Positions 14,492 to 16,142 of a stretch of DNA of 16,142 nucleotides are shown here, piece after piece. The stretch is taken from contig JABSQL010000012.1 in the NCBI GenBank assembly GCA_013215865.1, positions 1 through 16,142 of the forward strand, given 5' to 3'. The stretch's first letter is position 1; the number at the start of each line of letters is the position of its first letter. Below the pieces are notes generated by a model, which was not told the origin of the DNA, did no database searches, and worked only from the letters and a program-made list of their open reading frames with translations. Source of the DNA: Candidatus Margulisiibacteriota bacterium (lineage in GTDB: Bacteria > Margulisbacteria > Marinamargulisbacteria > DT-59). Both the position numbers and the translations under genes were made by a program.

Positions 14492-15670
14492 ATGCAGAGT
14501 ATACGTTTCAATGTAGTGGGTTTATTGGTGTGTGTGATGATGGTTGGTGTACCGGTTTTTGGATTTGTTGAAGAACCTGGGGGCTTTGACAATGGAGATA
14601 ATCCAAATGTACCTGCCACTATTTGGAGTCTTAGTGACGGTGATAATAGCTTGGTTGAGATTGGAATAAATGGACTCACTGCATCAACTCAAACTGATCC
14701 TGTGCCAATTAATGGTGACACGTTTGAACTCTATCATTTTGGGAATTTGGAGAACAGCAATCTTGTTAGTTATACTATTAATGTTGCAGTATGGGCAGAC
14801 GAATTTGATGATGAAGGATTCGTTGTTGATAGTGGCAATGAATGGAATATTTTGACTATAAATAAACTTGTAAATACCCCTCATACGGCTGTTAACCCTG
14901 TCCCTAGACCGGATGATGCAGGCACTCCTGCACAAAGGGGTTTCTTTTCACTATCATATCAAGATCAAAATGAACGCGCAGTTGAAGATAATTATTCATA
15001 CTTTAGGATAATAGACTATACTCTCTCTATTCTTGTCGATGGTGTTACCACAGAAATTGAAGCTTACGACTCTGATACTATATCCAGCACTGAGCCAGCA
15101 TATTATATCGTTGGGTCAACAAATCCAGGACAAGAAGACTTCCAACTGCCTCCAGGCACTACGCCTGACGATAGCAATACTGCCTTTATGGTTGGTGTTT
15201 GGTATCCCACTGTTATCACATTTGATGGACATACTGGCTTTATGCTTGGGGTTCGTATTTTTGGGTTAGATTGTCCCAATAGAATAACAGCTAGAATTTA
15301 TATAGATACCGGTAATGATCTATTTGTACAACCGGAGCACTCCCCTTCAATAGAGTATGTTGCAGATGCGTCTGGAACTTTTGGCATTATATCTACTTAT
15401 GAAACCACTGAAACTATTGAATCTACATTTGCGCATTCAGGAAGTAACCTTGAATCATCTTTTCGCCTTGCATATGAGTTTGAATATACCTCAGGAACAA
15501 CAGAAACGAGACACAGTGATCTCGTTGAAATTGATGACTTATCAGACACGGCAAGTGGTGGTAGAAGTATCACGGCAGGGGCACTTACGGACGATTCATT
15601 CTGGTTTTTCTATCACCGAAACCAAAACTTTTTCCCAAGCTTGTTTGATCAGGATCAAAATAGCGGCTAA
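14492..15670 (+). CDS. Secreted acidic, lysine-poor protein of unknown function
   Basis: I do not recognise a family. The 392 residues start with a signal peptide (MQSIRFNVVGLLVCVMMVGV, probable cleavage after VFG at residue 24). The mature part is rich in Asp, Glu, Thr, Ser, Gly and aromatic residues and looks beta-rich, with no membrane segment or lipobox. By hand count about 58 residues are acidic, against 12 Arg and a single Lys; neighbouring proteins are lysine-rich. Only one Cys remains after processing. Such composition suits an extracellular, surface-exposed or salt-tolerant protein. It follows the exporter permease by 75 bases with a strong ribosome binding site, so it may be cargo, a surface partner or an unrelated secreted product. 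The C-terminus is aromatic and hydrophilic (FWFFYHRNQNFF). The stop overlaps the opposing helicase gene's stop by 4 bases. Confidence 0.7.
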   Translation: MQSIRFNVVGLLVCVMMVGVPVFGFVEEPGGFDNGDNPNVPATIWSLSDGDNSLVEIGINGLTASTQTDPVPINGDTFELYHFGNLENSNLVSYTINVAVWADEFDDEGFVVDSGNEWNILTINKLVNTPHTAVNPVPRPDDAGTPAQRGFFSLSYQDQNERAVEDNYSYFRIIDYTLSILVDGVTTEIEAYDSDTISSTEPAYYIVGSTNPGQEDFQLPPGTTPDDSNTAFMVGVWYPTVITFDGHTGFMLGVRIFGLDCPNRITARIYIDTGNDLFVQPEHSPSIEYVADASGTFGIISTYETTETIESTFAHSGSNLESSFRLAYEFEYTSGTTETRHSDLVEIDDLSDTASGGRSITAGALTDDSFWFFYHRNQNFFPSLFDQDQNSG

Positions 15671-16142
15671 AACTGATACTTACGGGAATCGAGTCCTGAA
15701 TGGGACTCGTCCCTTAAGGACCAAGGTTCGGTAAACTGGGCCAACAGATCTCCTTCTTCCAAAAACCGACTGACTTTCGAAAATTGGAACTCTGCATAGT
15801 TCTGGTATCCATACCCCATTTCCAAATGCGGTTTCATGATATAGAGGCCCTTTTTGGCTCTAGTCAGAGCCACATATAATAACCGCCGCTCTTCTTCTAA
15901 TTGAGACAAGTCACCCAATGACCTAAATGAGGGAATATAACCATCTAAAACAGATAAAATAAACACAGAATGCCATTCCAATCCCTTTGCAGAATGGATG
16001 GTGGATAACACAAGATTTTCATCTTCTGAGGCTTCTGGGTCAGCATCTACTTGCGACAAATTAGGGGGCTCTAAGCTCATTTCGGTTAAAAAAGAATCTA
16101 TATCATCATATCGTTCACTGATGAGTTCTAAAGACGCCAAGT
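15667..16142 (-). CDS. UvrD/PcrA-like superfamily 1 helicase, C-terminal end (partial)
   Basis: Only the last 157 or so residues are in the window; the frame runs off the right edge. It is recognised by the C-terminal SF1A helicase motifs: LSTIHSAKGLEWHSVFI (motif V region) followed by a loop with LDGYIPS, then LEEERRLLYVALTRAKKGLY (motif VI with its arginine finger). These enzymes unwind DNA 3' to 5' with ATP in repair or replication. About 50 residues follow motif VI, with no sign of the longer C-terminal tail of E. coli UvrD. Whether it is UvrD, PcrA, Rep or a relative cannot be told from this end. It converges with the secreted protein gene and shares 4 bases with it. Confidence 0.88.
   Translation of the reverse strand, partial: LASLELISERYDDIDSFLTEMSLEPPNLSQVDADPEASEDENLVLSTIHSAKGLEWHSVFILSVLDGYIPSFRSLGDLSQLEEERRLLYVALTRAKKGLYIMKPHLEMGYGYQNYAEFQFSKVSRFLEEGDLLAQFTEPWSLRDESHSGLDSRKYQF
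15684..15713. terminator. Hairpin between convergent genes (possible terminator)
   Basis: GGGA-AT-CGAGTCC (15684-15696) pairs with GGACTCG-TCCC (15703-15713). This gives 7 plus 4 paired bases, a 2-base bulge and a 6-base loop. It lies 13 bases after the secreted gene's stop and inside the helicase coding end. No clear T run follows on either strand, so it may slow or end transcription, or protect the mRNA end, but is not a classic intrinsic terminator. Confidence 0.4.

Noticed and set aside
15357..15734. Plus-strand open frame overlapping the secreted protein and helicase ends
   Set aside because: It overlaps two better-supported genes, has no ribosome binding site and its leucine-rich product resembles a frame-shifted reading of the secreted gene.

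Overview
This window comes from a moderately AT-rich bacterial genome with tightly packed genes. The cell almost certainly has an outer membrane, because the window encodes a TolC-type outer-membrane channel, a periplasmic adaptor and a probable beta-barrel. The purine gene at 1017 is a GuaB3-type IMP dehydrogenase without CBS domains, a form known mainly from cyanobacteria and actinobacteria. With the diderm envelope this hints at a lineage near Cyanobacteria/Margulisbacteria or another uncultured phylum, but the window does not settle the taxonomy.

Layout. (1) 2-963: the tail of an unrecognised protein, coupled by an ATGA overlap to a small secreted alpha/beta hydrolase. (2) 953-981: a good sigma70-type promoter, then a long co-directional run to 8335. 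That run holds guaB3, guaA, a ROK-family sugar kinase-like protein, a dimeric (all-alpha) dUTPase, folD, a type IV prepilin peptidase and four small prepilin/pseudopilin-like proteins. Most neighbours overlap or nearly touch, so guanine nucleotide synthesis, dUTP removal, one-carbon metabolism and pilus or secretion assembly appear to share one transcript. (3) 8336-14416: a MacAB-TolC-like export locus in the order stand-alone ABC ATPase, degenerate receiver-domain protein, beta-barrel/Ig-like envelope protein, TolC-like channel, membrane fusion protein, MacB-like permease. A second good promoter (9629-9657) lies inside it, upstream of the envelope protein. (4) 14492-15670: a secreted, very acidic and almost lysine-free protein with a strong ribosome binding site. 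(5) 15667-16142, minus strand: the C-terminal end of a UvrD/PcrA-like helicase, converging with the secreted protein gene by a 4-base overlap.

Most interesting part. The export locus has all the usual parts of a tripartite MacB-type exporter plus three unusual ones: a receiver-like protein that has lost its phosphorylation residues, a two-domain envelope protein with tandem start sites, and an acidic secreted protein that could be cargo or a surface partner. The compact four-pseudopilin cassette, in which two members lack the conserved Glu+5, is the second point of interest. No RNA genes, CRISPR arrays, insertion sequences or attachment sites were seen, and no gene-free stretch exceeds 300 bases.
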